Assembly (NCBI GenBank): GCA_013334485.1
Contig: JAAXXL010000011.1
Coordinates: 1 to 55,163, forward strand
Direction of reading: 5' to 3'
Origin: Chlorobiaceae bacterium
Lineage (GTDB): Bacteria > Bacteroidota > Chlorobiia > Chlorobiales > Chlorobiaceae
DNA length: 55,163 nucleotides
This document shows positions 42,135 through 51,697 of the stretch, one piece after another; position 1 is the first letter of the stretch; each line of letters opens with the position of its first letter. The translations under genes were made by a program, and so were the position numbers. The notes under the pieces are model-generated. The model was given only the letters and a program-made list of their open reading frames with translations. It was not told where the DNA came from and searched no databases.

Positions 42135-44393
42135 ATGTTACATCATGAAAATATAGTTCCGTTCGATCCCGAGCGATTTTTTGACCTTATACCAGACCCG
42201 GTTTGCATTGCTTCGACAGACGGATCGTTCAAAAAAATAAATGCAGCATGGGAAAGGGTTCTCGGTTATACGACTGCCGAGATTCTCTCAATTCCTTTTT
42301 TTGATCTGATTCATCCCGATGACAGAGAGCAAACCCGAAAGGATCTGAGGCAGCAGGCTCGATTGAAGATCATACGGTTTGTCAACCGGTATCGCACAAA
42401 GAGTGGTGATTACCGGTGGCTGGAATGGAATGCGACTCCCGGGGATGGCGACCTTGTATATGCTACTGCTCGTGATATTACCGGCCGTATAGAGGCTGAA
42501 GAACAGATTCGTCTCTGGGCTGATACCTTTACCTATTGTGCTCACGGCATTGCCATTGGCATACCCTCCACAAAACGCATCATGACCTGTAACCCTGCTT
42601 TTGCAGCCATGCACGGCATGAGTATTGACGAGGTATCCGGACTGCATTTTTTTGACCTCTATCCCGAGTCGGAGCATGAGCGCGTCAGCCAAAAAATTGC
42701 GGAACTAAAGCAAAAAGGGGTTATTCGTTTCGAAGCCACAAGGCTTAAAAAGGATGGTTCCCGGTTTCCTGTTCAGATGGATATCGTCAATATTTCGGAC
42801 GATGAGGGCAATCTGCTTTATCATATTACAACAGTTCAGGATATCACTGAGAGAAAAAAGGTTGAAGTTGCATTGCGTGAGAGTGAGAAACGGTTTCGTT
42901 CAGTTGTGGAGTCAGCCCCGGAAGCAATATTTATACAGGCCGGTGGCTGTTTTGTTTATCTGAATCCAGCAGCCATCTCCCTTTTTGGTGCATCCAGTGA
43001 GGAGGCATTGGTCGGTCGAGCTGTACTTGACATGGTCCACCCCGATTTCCGCACTCTTGTAGGTGAACATATGCGCTTGCTCAATGAAGAGCGGCGTTCT
43101 CTTCCGGCGCTTGAAAAGAGGCTGCTTCGTTGTGACGGTACCTCGGTTGATGCAGAGATTTCAGCCGTACCGTTTACTCATGAGAGCATGCAGGGTGCCC
43201 TGGTTTTTGTTCGTGATATTACTGCCCGCAAAAAGGCAGAGGAGGAACGTCTTCAGCTTGAAATTCAGCTTTTTCAGTCGCATAAAATGGAGTCGATCGG
43301 GCAATTGGCAGGCGGTATTGCTCATGATCTGAATAATCTGTTGACTCCGATTCTCGGCTATTCAGAGATGATGCAGGAGCAGCTTGCCGGTGATGAGAGC
43401 CTGCAAGAAGCGGCCAGTGTGATCCATCAGGCAAGTTTAAGCGCAAGAACCCTTATCTGGAAGCTTTTGGAGTTCAGTCGGAGCCGTAGCCTTGAATATC
43501 GATCGATGGACCTCAACGAGGTGGTAAAAGGCTTTGAACACCTGCTCCGACGGACACTCAGAGAAGATATTACCATCTCTTACATCTTGTTCGAGGAAAC
43601 ACTTCCTGTCCAGGCAGACTCCGGTCAACTGGAGCAGATTTTGATGAATCTCTCTGTCAACGCACAGGATGCCATGCCTTATGGTGGGCAGGTGCTGATT
43701 GAGACCGACAAAGTCATTGAGCAAGAACCTCTGAGCGAACTGACACCCGGAGCTTATGCCCGAATTACTGTAAGCGATAGTGGAGAGGGTATAGATGGCG
43801 AAACCTTGACACACATTTTTGAACCCTTTTTTACTACCAAGGAACGGGGTCATGGTACCGGTTTCGGACTTGCAACGGTTTACAGTATTGTCAAGCAGCA
43901 TAAAGGCTTCATACGGGTGTTCAGTGAGCCCGGAAAAGGGACACAATTCAAAATCTGGTTGCCTCTGTTTGCTGCTGAAACGGTCATGAAAAACGATGAG
44001 GTGAAACAGTGCATCGCAGAAAAACCTGAAGGGAGTATACTGGTTGTTGAAGATAACGACCAGGTTAGAAGATTTGTTGTCAAGACACTTGAACGGCAGG
44101 GTCATGCCGTTCTGGCAGCATCAGGAGGGGCGGAGGCATTGGAGCTTCTTGATGAACTGCAAATTTGTCCGGATCTGCTTGTAACTGATGTTGTTATGCC
44201 GGGGATGAACGGCAGGGAGCTGGCTGAAAAAATCCGAATGATCCATTCAGATATTAAAGTGCTCTATATGTCAGGTTATGCTGGTGATATCATCTCTTCA
44301 CAAGGAGTACTTGATGAAGGCATAGATTTTCTTGAGAAGCCGTTTTCCATGCAGGTGCTTGTTGCAAAAGTGACGGAAATGCTTTGTCGATAG
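42135..44393 (+). CDS. PAS-domain hybrid histidine kinase with C-terminal receiver
   Basis: 752 residues, soluble, with no membrane span. Order: three PAS domains (about 10-125, 130-245, 250-370; e.g. TKSGDYRWLEWNATP and KKDGSRFPVQMDIVNIS as PAC segments), HisKA with His in GGIAHDLNNLLTPILGYSE, HATPase with NLSVNAQDAMP, GEGIDGETLTHIFEPFFTTKERGHGTGFGL, then a receiver domain (about 632-750) with Asp in LLVTDVVMPGMNG and Lys in FLEKPFS. It probably senses an intracellular redox, light or ligand cue. No output partner is adjacent; rubrerythrin follows. Confidence 0.9.
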   Translation: MLHHENIVPFDPERFFDLIPDPVCIASTDGSFKKINAAWERVLGYTTAEILSIPFFDLIHPDDREQTRKDLRQQARLKIIRFVNRYRTKSGDYRWLEWNATPGDGDLVYATARDITGRIEAEEQIRLWADTFTYCAHGIAIGIPSTKRIMTCNPAFAAMHGMSIDEVSGLHFFDLYPESEHERVSQKIAELKQKGVIRFEATRLKKDGSRFPVQMDIVNISDDEGNLLYHITTVQDITERKKVEVALRESEKRFRSVVESAPEAIFIQAGGCFVYLNPAAISLFGASSEEALVGRAVLDMVHPDFRTLVGEHMRLLNEERRSLPALEKRLLRCDGTSVDAEISAVPFTHESMQGALVFVRDITARKKAEEERLQLEIQLFQSHKMESIGQLAGGIAHDLNNLLTPILGYSEMMQEQLAGDESLQEAASVIHQASLSARTLIWKLLEFSRSRSLEYRSMDLNEVVKGFEHLLRRTLREDITISYILFEETLPVQADSGQLEQILMNLSVNAQDAMPYGGQVLIETDKVIEQEPLSELTPGAYARITVSDSGEGIDGETLTHIFEPFFTTKERGHGTGFGLATVYSIVKQHKGFIRVFSEPGKGTQFKIWLPLFAAETVMKNDEVKQCIAEKPEGSILVVEDNDQVRRFVVKTLERQGHAVLAASGGAEALELLDELQICPDLLVTDVVMPGMNGRELAEKIRMIHSDIKVLYMSGYAGDIISSQGVLDEGIDFLEKPFSMQVLVAKVTEMLCR

Positions 44394-44517
44394 CCGTCGG
44401 AAAAGGTATTGTACGTTTTGAACATACTATCGAGCACCGCCTGACGAAGCAATCGAATCCCGGAATACACTAATAGAGGTGTCCTTATTAATAAAAAAAA
44501 CAGGAGAAAGATAGACT

Positions 44518-45015
44518 ATGGCTACAACGAAAGAGAATCTGAAAGAGGCATTTGCCGGTGAAAGTCAGGCGAACCAGAAGTATCGTGCTTTTGCCAAAGA
44601 GGCGGAAAAAGCGGGATTCAGTAATATCGCCAAGTTGTTCCGTACCACAGCACAGGCTGAGCTTATTCATGCTGAAGGGCATCTGGTTGCACTTGGAGGG
44701 ATAGGTACGACTGCTGAAAATCTGCAGGCAGCAATCAGCGGCGAAACCTTTGAGCATACCGAGATGTATCCACCGATGCTTGCCCAGGCTGAAGCTGATA
44801 ACCACCCGGCAAAGAAGATGTTTGCCTATGCCATGCAGGCTGAACGGCAGCATGCTGATCTCTATAAAAAAGCGCTCGAAGCAGTAAAGAGCGGCAAGGA
44901 TATCTCTGCTACCGAGGTGTGGCTCTGTCCGGTTTGTGGCCATATCGAGCTTGGCACTCCACCTGAAAACTGCCCGATCTGCGGTGCCAAAGCATCTCTC
45001 TACGTGCAGGTTTGA
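44518..45015 (+). CDS. rbr: Rubrerythrin
   Basis: 165 residues. The N-terminal four-helix ferritin-like domain holds the di-iron ligands (NLKEAFAGESQANQKYRAF, AELIHAEGH, AEADNHPAKKM, AERQHADLY). The C-terminal rubredoxin-like domain binds one Fe through two C-x2-C pairs (CPVCGHIELG, CPICGAKA). In anaerobes it reduces hydrogen peroxide. A strong ribosome binding site (CAGGAGAAA) precedes the ATG, and a clean terminator follows, so it is monocistronic. Confidence 0.95.
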   Translation: MATTKENLKEAFAGESQANQKYRAFAKEAEKAGFSNIAKLFRTTAQAELIHAEGHLVALGGIGTTAENLQAAISGETFEHTEMYPPMLAQAEADNHPAKKMFAYAMQAERQHADLYKKALEAVKSGKDISATEVWLCPVCGHIELGTPPENCPICGAKASLYVQV

Positions 45016-45040
45016 TTTGGTCTTGATGGATATCTCTTTG

Positions 45041-45068
45041 AGGCGGTTTTCTGTAACCGCCTTTTTTT
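45041..45068 (+). terminator. Terminator of the rubrerythrin gene
   Basis: AGGCGGTT (45041-45048) pairs with AACCGCCT (45055-45062), with a 6-base loop, followed by seven Ts. It lies next to the end of the convergent gene at 45067. Confidence 0.87.
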
Positions 45069-45360
45069 ATGGTGCAATCCGCCGTTTTGTTGCAAGCAGC
45101 AGTATTGCCGCTGCAAGATCAATTCCAATCCAGTACTCCCTGGGAAGAGTGATTTCCATGATCGGGTTAAACAGAATGGCCAGCAGGCTGTATGCCAAAG
45201 GGAGGAGCAGATTGGTTTTGCCGAAATTGGTATAAGCACCCCATGCAAAAGTGCCAAAGGCTACCATTTTCAGAAATTCATTGAATGCGGGAGGCAGCGG
45301 AAGCGGCAACGCACCAAGGAAGAGAAGCGCTGCTGTAATATAGACTACTTGAACAGGCAT
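45067..45360 (-). CDS. Small four-helix membrane protein
   Basis: 97 residues with three or four hydrophobic segments (VVYITAALLFLGALPLPLPP; FLKMVAFGTFAWGAYTNFG; LLLPLAYSLLAILFNPIMEIT; YWIGIDLAAAILLLATKRR). It resembles small uncharacterised membrane proteins of the DUF6804 kind, in which the LLPLAYSLLAILFNPI-type segment is typical. Function unknown. Confidence 0.65.
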   Translation of the reverse strand: MPVQVVYITAALLFLGALPLPLPPAFNEFLKMVAFGTFAWGAYTNFGKTNLLLPLAYSLLAILFNPIMEITLPREYWIGIDLAAAILLLATKRRIAP

Positions 45361-45712
45361 GAGTGTTTATGGCTTGGGGGAAAAAAACCGGATTCTTCGC
45401 GAGGTTTTGCTTCGGTCATCAGTCACCCATTGTCTGATTCCTCAAGGAAGTTTACTCTAATTAACAATAGTATGCAATATCGGGACTCTGAAATCTACTC
45501 TTCCTGTCTGTCGGGCGACCAATATGTTGGCACCTCCAATTTATAGTGCGGCCGTTCTTGCACTTACTGACGTTCAGCAGTGGTCTTTCAACGAGGAAAG
45601 TTTTACTATTTTATCAGTGGCACTCTTTCCGTTTTTGGAGCTTTTCGTGTGAAGATCGGCTGCTCTTTCTTTGTGGAATAATGAACTGTACATCCTGACC
45701 AGGTAGAACGCT
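45361..45712. other. Intergenic stretch without a gene
   Basis: About 350 bases upstream of the Kef-type antiporter gene. A TTG-N20-TACTCTAA arrangement occurs near 45431-45461 on the plus strand, but it is some 250 bases from the start codon and I do not call it a promoter. I see no RNA fold, repeat or open frame of note. Confidence 0.4.
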
Positions 45713-47461
45713 ATGCATGATTACGATTTTCTTGGTGAACTGGTGCTTATCGGTGCGCTGGCTATTGCCATTATTCTTGTTTTTCAGCGCCTGAAAATTC
45801 CGCCGGTAATCGGATTGATCTTTACGGGTATCCTGATAGGTCCATCGGGTATTGGTGCGGTCTATGACGAAAAGCTTATCTCCACTCTGGCTGAGCTTGG
45901 CGTTATTCTGCTGCTCTTTACCATCGGGCTTGAGTTTTCTCTGGATGACTTGAAAAAGCTGAAGAAGATCGTGCTTGTCGGGGGTGCTGTCCAGATTCTG
46001 GTTACAGGCGTGGTTGTCAGTCTTCTTGCTTACTGGTTTCTGTATGCAATCGGCAGCGTTGTTACACCTTCATCAGCACTCTTTCTTGGATTTACCTTTT
46101 CGGTCAGCAGTACAGCGATCTGTTTGAAGATTCTTGCTGAACGCGACGAACTCGGGCTGCCACATGGCCGCATTGCCCTCGGGATCCTTATTTTTCAGGA
46201 TATAGCCGTGGTGCCACTGATGATCGGCATCAATTTATTGCATCCGGATGCAGCCCCCTCTTTCGAGCTGATTTTTAAAAAAATCGGCTTCATCGTCCTC
46301 TTTGCTACCGGCATTTTTGTGGGCTTCAGGATTCTTATGCCGAGAATAGTCCGTCTTATTGCTTCGTTGCAGGCAAGAGAGGTTCTGGTTATCGGAGCGC
46401 TGGTGATCTGTTTCGGTGCCGCTTATCTGACATCCCTTGTCGGTCTGTCGCTGGCCCTCGGTTCGTTTGTTGCCGGTATGATTATAGCAAGTACCGATGA
46501 GAGCCATCAGATAAGCATGACTATCGACCCTTTTCGTGAGGCCTTTACCAGTGTCTTTTTTATCTCCGTCGGGCTTTTGCTTGATGTCAGGGTGATCAAT
46601 CTCCCCCTTTTCATCACCATAGCCCTGATGGTACTCCTTGTTAAAGGTCTGGTTGTCGGAGGCGTTTCCCTCTTTCTCGGAAACTCTCTCCGTGTCAGCA
46701 TGATGGCAGGCATGGCGCTTGCCCAGATCGGGGAGTTCTCCTTTGTCCTTGCCGAGGCGGGATTGAAGAACAGATTGATTGATCATGAGATCTTTCAGTC
46801 CATGCTCGCAATTATTGTTGTAACGATGACGGTTGCACCGGCAATGATCGCATTTGCTCCGAAATTGGCCGACCAGGTTGTGCCGGCGCTTGGATTTATT
46901 CCGCTTCCATCAAGACAGTCCTCTTCACCGGGTGTTCGTCCTCCCGACTCTACCATAATCTGCGCGGGGGAGATTCATGCGGCCATTATCGGCTTTGGTG
47001 TTAACGGCCAGAATGTTGCCGCAGTGCTCCATGCCACCAACATCTCCTACTCGGTGCTTGAGATTGACCGGGAGACGGTTAAAGTTATGAGAAGAAAAGG
47101 GGAGCCGATCTTTTATGGTGACTGTACGGAAAAAAAGGCCCTGCTTCGAGCAGGAATCAATCATGCCCGCGCTGTAGTGCTTGGTATTTCCGATTCCACA
47201 GCCGTGCGACAGAGTATTGCGATGATTCGTGAAATCAACAAAAAAGCGTTCATTATTGTCAGGGCCAGAACCCTTGATGATGTTGCCGCCCTTTACGCAG
47301 AGGGTGCTGATGTTGTCGTTACCGAAAAATTTGAAACATCCATTCAGATCTTTTCCCAACTGCTCAACCACTTTACGGTTGATCCGGAACTGATTCTTGA
47401 GCAGCAGGAGGTTATCAGGCGAGAATGCGAAAAGATTTTTCTTTGTTCGCATACGGCCTGA
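45713..47461 (+). CDS. Kef/CPA2-type monovalent cation/H+ antiporter with TrkA-N domain
   Basis: 582 residues. About 12-13 membrane helices (residues ~5-390) with the CPA2 features GLIFTGILIGPSGIGA, FTIGLEFSLDDLKKL, FQDIAVVPLMIG and FVLAEAG. These are followed by an NAD-binding RCK/TrkA-N domain (about 425-570) with GFGVNGQNVAAVLH and the acidic LEID. It exchanges K+ or Na+ for H+, with gating by nucleotide or glutathione adducts in relatives such as KefB/KefC/YbaL. The exact ion is not determinable. Confidence 0.9.
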   Translation: MHDYDFLGELVLIGALAIAIILVFQRLKIPPVIGLIFTGILIGPSGIGAVYDEKLISTLAELGVILLLFTIGLEFSLDDLKKLKKIVLVGGAVQILVTGVVVSLLAYWFLYAIGSVVTPSSALFLGFTFSVSSTAICLKILAERDELGLPHGRIALGILIFQDIAVVPLMIGINLLHPDAAPSFELIFKKIGFIVLFATGIFVGFRILMPRIVRLIASLQAREVLVIGALVICFGAAYLTSLVGLSLALGSFVAGMIIASTDESHQISMTIDPFREAFTSVFFISVGLLLDVRVINLPLFITIALMVLLVKGLVVGGVSLFLGNSLRVSMMAGMALAQIGEFSFVLAEAGLKNRLIDHEIFQSMLAIIVVTMTVAPAMIAFAPKLADQVVPALGFIPLPSRQSSSPGVRPPDSTIICAGEIHAAIIGFGVNGQNVAAVLHATNISYSVLEIDRETVKVMRRKGEPIFYGDCTEKKALLRAGINHARAVVLGISDSTAVRQSIAMIREINKKAFIIVRARTLDDVAALYAEGADVVVTEKFETSIQIFSQLLNHFTVDPELILEQQEVIRRECEKIFLCSHTA

Positions 47462-47466
47462 GAAAT

Positions 47467-48066
47467 CTATGCAGCCAACTGTTTTCCGAGAGCTCTGGCT
47501 TTGCTTTTTGAACCTTTGCTGATCTCCTTCTGCTGCTGCTGGGCAGCAAGCCCGATAAAGAGTGTTCCTACAGGTTTGGCACCAAGCAGGTTGGCTGCCG
47601 TTTTAAGCAGCCGAAGAACATCGCCGGTCCTTTTTGCGAAAAAAGCCGGAGCGGCAGATGAGCCAACAAGCACTGCCACTCTCTTTTTTTCGGGATTTCT
47701 CGCTTTCGGAGCACCTTGACCCCATGGCCAGTATGCAAAACTGATAAGCCGCTCGATAAATGTTTTCATCACGGCGGTAACGGAGCCTGCATTCATTGGT
47801 GAGCCCAGCACAAGGGCATCAGCCCTGTCAATATCGCTAAGCAGGCTCTCCATCTCATCATCCTGAACACACGATCCTCGTTGAAGGCCTTCCTGCTGGG
47901 TGCAGCTTCGGCAGTTCGTGCAGTATGAAAGGTTTTTGTCGATCAGGTAGTGTTTTTTTGTTGCCGCTCCCTCCGCTCTTGCGGCAGCAAGAATTTCATC
48001 AATAGCCTGATCAACGGTGCCCCCTTTGCGGTAACTGCCGACAATTGCAACAATGTTTTTGCTCAT
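47467..48066 (-). CDS. NADPH-dependent FMN reductase / iron-sulfur flavoprotein-like
   Basis: 199 residues of the flavodoxin-like family. The FMN phosphate loop is in AIVGSYRKGGTVDQAIDE, followed by a compact cysteine cluster CTNCRSCTQQ..C, as in iron-sulfur flavoproteins. The flavin-binding turn is LVLGSPMNAGSVTAVMKTFIERL. The C-terminus is rich in Lys/Gln. It reduces FMN or a quinone/metal acceptor with NAD(P)H; the partner is unknown. It ends 5 bases from the convergent antiporter gene. Upstream bases to 48340 hold nothing recognised. Confidence 0.82.
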   Translation of the reverse strand: MSKNIVAIVGSYRKGGTVDQAIDEILAAARAEGAATKKHYLIDKNLSYCTNCRSCTQQEGLQRGSCVQDDEMESLLSDIDRADALVLGSPMNAGSVTAVMKTFIERLISFAYWPWGQGAPKARNPEKKRVAVLVGSSAAPAFFAKRTGDVLRLLKTAANLLGAKPVGTLFIGLAAQQQQKEISKGSKSKARALGKQLAA

Positions 48067-48352
48067 GGCCCTATCTGTTTTTTTCTGGATGAGTTTCTGA
48101 AAAGTTGATCTCTGGTATCCGGAGTGTTGTGCGATCCCTTTTCTGTCGATTGCGGTTTATAAAAACGAAGAATACGCATATTCCCCTTTTTTGTAAAGGA
48201 GTGCAGTCGAAAATGTTATCAGAAGAGCCGAAGAAGATCTCGGTTATCGCAATAATCAGGTGGTTGAGAGCATTAGTTGAGTGTGAGGGTCAAGTTTTCG
48301 TATATTTATTGTTTACGGCCATATATCTTCTCATAATTAGTTGATACGAGTT

Positions 48353-49315
48353 ATGGTACATCAGCAGTTACCCCCGACAGAGAAATTTTCCCTTTACAGA
48401 AAAGAACTTCTTGCGCTTCAGGCTTCTTCTGATTCAGCCGCAGCAAAGCGTGCGACCTTTGAGCTTTCCTTGATGGAGAAGAGCCATTTTGTGGAACTTA
48501 ACGGTATTGTGCATCACTATCATGATTCCGGCCCGAAAGATGCAGCACAGACGGTAGTGCTTATTCATGGATGGGATTGCTGGTGGATGTGGTGGCATCA
48601 TCAAATCGCCGCGCTCAACAAACAGGGGATACGAACCATCGCATACGATATGCGCGGTCATGGATGGTCAGATAATGATCCGAAAAACCACTACCATATC
48701 GATTTTTTTGCTCATGACCTGCATGAGCTGGTCACCAAACTCGGACTCGGAAAGTTTCATATAGCGGCCTTCTCCTTTGGCCCTTTCGTTGCTCTTGACT
48801 ACGCCCGCTCTCATCCCGAGCTGATTCGCTCAATGACCTTTTTCAATTTCGGCTACCTTCCGAACAGTGCCTTTATCCAGGCCTTTGCCACCTCGACCAT
48901 CACCTTCGTCTTCAACAATCTGTTGCGCAAACTGACCTGGTGGCTCCCGGCCTACATTTTTGCGCGCCTTGTGCTTGCCAAGAACACGGTGCTGCTTCAC
49001 GATATTCTTATCGGATTTAAAAGTCTGGGGTTTTGTGCGCCGGAAGCCATTGATCAGACCACCCGCCAGATAACCTCCTTTGACATTACAGAGTCGGTAC
49101 CTGATATGGTCCGCGCTGTTGAGCGGCCCATGCTCTTTGTTGCCGGTGAAGGGGATGCGATCATGACGAGCGAGAACGCGCGAAAGCTCACAGAGCTGGC
49201 CGGAAAAGGGCGATTTGTTTCTGTGCCTGAGTGCGGTCACCTTATTACGGTTGAGCTTCCCGATACAGCTTCGGAGCTTATTCTTGGAGAGGTAGCGGCT
49301 TACAGCAACTCGTAG
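48353..49315 (+). CDS. Alpha/beta hydrolase
   Basis: About 320 residues from the ATG at 48353 (MVHQQLPPTEKF); a TTG four codons upstream opens the frame. The oxyanion-hole motif HGWDCWW and the sequence RTIAYDMRGHGWSDNDPK are typical. The nucleophile elbow reads AFSFG (A-x-S-x-G instead of G-x-S-x-G), Ser near 140. The catalytic His is in ECGHLITVELP. It hydrolyses an ester, amide or similar bond, substrate unknown. Its last 16 bases overlap the convergent trpF gene. Confidence 0.85.
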   Translation: MVHQQLPPTEKFSLYRKELLALQASSDSAAAKRATFELSLMEKSHFVELNGIVHHYHDSGPKDAAQTVVLIHGWDCWWMWWHHQIAALNKQGIRTIAYDMRGHGWSDNDPKNHYHIDFFAHDLHELVTKLGLGKFHIAAFSFGPFVALDYARSHPELIRSMTFFNFGYLPNSAFIQAFATSTITFVFNNLLRKLTWWLPAYIFARLVLAKNTVLLHDILIGFKSLGFCAPEAIDQTTRQITSFDITESVPDMVRAVERPMLFVAGEGDAIMTSENARKLTELAGKGRFVSVPECGHLITVELPDTASELILGEVAAYSNS

Positions 49316-49953
49316 GCGCTGCGTACTGCCTGAATGAATGCGGTTACTTTTTTTTGATCTTTTATGCCCGGTTCACATTCAACGCCGCTTGCGGTGTCTA
49401 CGGCATAGGGGCGGGTAAGACGGATAGCTTCAGCGACATTCGATTCATTCAGGCCTCCGGCCAGAATACTATAACAGGCGGTTCCGAGTTCACTGAAAAT
49501 TCGAGAGGCGAGCGAAGCTCCTATACGCTCTCCCGTTCCGCCCTCCATGCCGGGTCGATAGGCGTCAAAGAGAAAGGTGTTTGTGCCGCTCTCTCTGGCG
49601 TACGAGCGGACACACTCACTATCAAACGTCTCTTCGGGCCGAAAGACCCTTATAACATGAGCAGAAGTAACTGTTCGAGCATCCTCTGGAGTGTATTGCT
49701 CACTATGAAGCTGGGCTATCTGCAGGTTACAGAAACGGCAGATCTCGTTGATCACTTCAGGTGAGTGATCAACAAATATACCCGCTGACTGAACAAACGG
49801 GGGCAGTTTTGCAATAATTGCCTTTGCATTATCCTCAGTGATCACCCTGGGGCTTCTCTTGCTGAAGTTAAAGCCGAGGCAATCTGCGCCGGCAAGGGAG
49901 GCATCAAGGGCATCCTGCAGGCGGGTTATGCCGCAGATTTTAATTTTAACCAT
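49300..49953 (-). CDS. trpF: Phosphoribosylanthranilate isomerase
   Basis: 217 residues, the usual size of this TIM-barrel enzyme, the third step of tryptophan synthesis. Catalytic Cys lies in KIKICGITRLQDA (residue ~7), the general acid Asp in TFLFDAYRPGMEGGTGERI, and the phosphate-binding motif near the end is LAGGLNESNVAEAI followed by VDTASGVECEPGIKD. No other trp gene is adjacent. It overlaps the 3' end of the hydrolase gene on the other strand. Confidence 0.93.
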   Translation of the reverse strand: MVKIKICGITRLQDALDASLAGADCLGFNFSKRSPRVITEDNAKAIIAKLPPFVQSAGIFVDHSPEVINEICRFCNLQIAQLHSEQYTPEDARTVTSAHVIRVFRPEETFDSECVRSYARESGTNTFLFDAYRPGMEGGTGERIGASLASRIFSELGTACYSILAGGLNESNVAEAIRLTRPYAVDTASGVECEPGIKDQKKVTAFIQAVRSAYELL

Positions 49954-50046
49954 TTTTTGCGGGTTCTATTCCGTTATGGGTGGTGGTTGAATATACGGTT
50001 AAATAGCAAAACCCTCATGGAGAGGCTACTCTCAACTGCTATTGTG

Positions 50047-50077
50047 TTGTGTGATTCTCATATTGTGCGTATATTCG
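50047..50077 (+). promoter_or_regulatory. Candidate promoter of tRNA-Gln
   Basis: TTG (50047-50049), exactly 20 bases, TATATTCG (50070-50077), one base off TAnnTTTG. It lies 35 bases upstream of the mature tRNA 5' end. Confidence 0.42.
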
Positions 50078-50112
50078 GCACCGGTTGAGACTCTTGTGTC
50101 GCAATCGCAAGT

Positions 50113-50184
50113 TGGGGCGTCGCCAAGTGGTAAGGCATCGGCCTTTGGAGCCGACATCCGCAGGTTCGAATCCTGCCGCCCCAG
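50113..50184 (+). tRNA. tRNA-Gln (anticodon TTG)
   Basis: 72 nt cloverleaf. Acceptor TGGGGCG (50113-50119) pairs with CGCCCCA (50177-50183), discriminator G. The D arm is GCC-AAGTGGTAA-GGC, the anticodon arm TCGGC-CTTTGGA-GCCGA with anticodon TTG, and the T arm GCAGG-TTCGAAT-CCTGC. CCA is not encoded. The weak U1-A72 pair is normal for glutamine tRNA. A terminator starts five bases later. Confidence 0.95.
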
Positions 50185-50188
50185 CAAC

Positions 50189-50220
50189 AAAAAAGGCAAC
50201 CCGCGAAGGTTGCCTTTTTT
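50189..50220 (+). terminator. Bidirectional terminator between tRNA-Gln and ahcY
   Basis: AAAAAAGGCAACC (50189-50201) pairs exactly with GGTTGCCTTTTTT (50208-50220), 6-base loop. T-runs on both strands serve tRNA-Gln and the convergent metK-ahcY operon. Confidence 0.9.
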
Positions 50221-50248
50221 GCATTCATGTTGAAATATCAACCGATAA

Positions 50249-51664
50249 TCAATAGCGGTAGTGGTCCGGTTTGTAGGGACCGCCAACAGCTACACCGAGA
50301 TATTCGGACTGTTCAGGGGTAAGCTCTGTGAGTTTAACACCGAGCTGACCGAGGTGCAGTCGTGCAACCTCTTCATCAAGAGCTTTCGAGAGTCTGTATA
50401 CGCCAACTTCATACTCGTTGGTCCAGAGGTCAATCTGGGCGAGCGTCTGGTTGGTGAACGAGTTGCTCATGACAAAAGATGGGTGACCGGTAGCGCAACC
50501 AAGGTTTACCAGACGACCTTCGGCAAGCAGGTAGATGGAGTTGCCGTTTTCAAAGGTGTACTTGTCAACCTGTGGCTTGATGTTGAGTCGTTTCGCTCCG
50601 GCAAAGGTGTTGAGCTGCTCTACCTGGATCTCATTGTCAAAGTGACCAATGTTGCAGACAATAGCTTCATCCTTCATCTGCTTCATGTGCTCAAGCGTGA
50701 TAACATCCTTGTTTCCGGTTGTGGTTACAAAAATGTTACCTTCGCCGACTGCATCATCCATGGTGGCAACTTCATAGCCTTCCATGGCCGCCTGCAGAGC
50801 ACAGATCGGATCAATTTCCGTTACAATGACCCTTGCTCCATATGCGCGCATGGAGCGTGCAGAGCCTTTGCCTACGTCACCGTAACCGAGCACAACAACG
50901 ACCTTGCCTGCAACCATAACATCGGTTGCACGCTTGATGCCGTCAGCAAGTGACTCGCGGCAGCCGTAGAGGTTGTCAAACTTTGACTTGGTAACCGAAT
51001 CGTTAACGTTGATGGCAGGGAAGAGCAGTTCACCCTTTTCCATCATCTGATAGAGACGGTGAACACCGGTGGTGGTCTCTTCCGAAACACCCTTCATTTC
51101 GGCTGCAACCTTGTGCCAGCGCTGGTTGTCCTCTTCAAAGACCTCCCTGAGCTGCTGGTAGAGAGCCTTCTCTTCGGCATTGCCGGGAGCTTTTTCAAGC
51201 AGTTCCGGATTGTTCTCGATTTTGTAGCCGAGAATAATCATCAGGGTAGCGTCACCGCCGTCATCGACGATCAGGTTCGGCCCTTTTCCGCCTTCAAATT
51301 CGAGAATCTGGCGGGTACACCACCAGTATTCATCAAGGGTTTCGCCTTTCCACGCGAATACCGGTACACCTGCTTTGGCAATAGCCGCAGCAGCATGATC
51401 CTGTGTGGAGAAGATGTTGCAGCTTGCCCACCGAACCTCGGCTCCGAGGTCCACAAGGGTTTCGATCAGCACTGCGGTCTGGATGGTCATATGCAGGGAA
51501 CCGGAAATACGGGCGCCACTCAAAGGCTTTTTGCCAGCATATTTCTTGCGGATAGCCATAAGACCCGGCATCTCTTTTTCTGCAATATCGATCTCCTTGC
51601 GCCCGAATTCTGCAAGGGAGAGATCGGCTACTTTATAATCAAGCACCTCTGCGACTGTTGTCAT
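50249..51664 (-). CDS. ahcY: Adenosylhomocysteinase (SAH hydrolase)
   Basis: 471 residues, the longer bacterial/plant form. It splits S-adenosylhomocysteine to adenosine and homocysteine and so relieves product inhibition of methyltransferases. Family sequence includes [20 protein letters not shown] at the start, the substrate/NAD segment [21 protein letters not shown], the NAD fold [22 protein letters not shown], and the C-terminal Lys/Tyr (DHYRY). It lies 33 bases downstream of metK and shares its transcript. Many methylations in bacteriochlorophyll synthesis depend on this cycle. Confidence 0.96.
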   Translation of the reverse strand: MTTVAEVLDYKVADLSLAEFGRKEIDIAEKEMPGLMAIRKKYAGKKPLSGARISGSLHMTIQTAVLIETLVDLGAEVRWASCNIFSTQDHAAAAIAKAGVPVFAWKGETLDEYWWCTRQILEFEGGKGPNLIVDDGGDATLMIILGYKIENNPELLEKAPGNAEEKALYQQLREVFEEDNQRWHKVAAEMKGVSEETTTGVHRLYQMMEKGELLFPAINVNDSVTKSKFDNLYGCRESLADGIKRATDVMVAGKVVVVLGYGDVGKGSARSMRAYGARVIVTEIDPICALQAAMEGYEVATMDDAVGEGNIFVTTTGNKDVITLEHMKQMKDEAIVCNIGHFDNEIQVEQLNTFAGAKRLNIKPQVDKYTFENGNSIYLLAEGRLVNLGCATGHPSFVMSNSFTNQTLAQIDLWTNEYEVGVYRLSKALDEEVARLHLGQLGVKLTELTPEQSEYLGVAVGGPYKPDHYRY

Positions 51665-51697
51665 ATCTTCTTCAGGTTTTAATAGTGTTGAAATTGC

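Noticed and set aside
46235-46786. 183-codon minus-strand ORF within the antiporter gene
   Set aside because: Shadow of the Kef-type reading frame; low-complexity polar composition and no family resemblance.
50261-51682. Two long plus-strand ORFs (230 and 207 codons) over ahcY
   Set aside because: Both are antisense to the strongly conserved ahcY frame and match no family I know.
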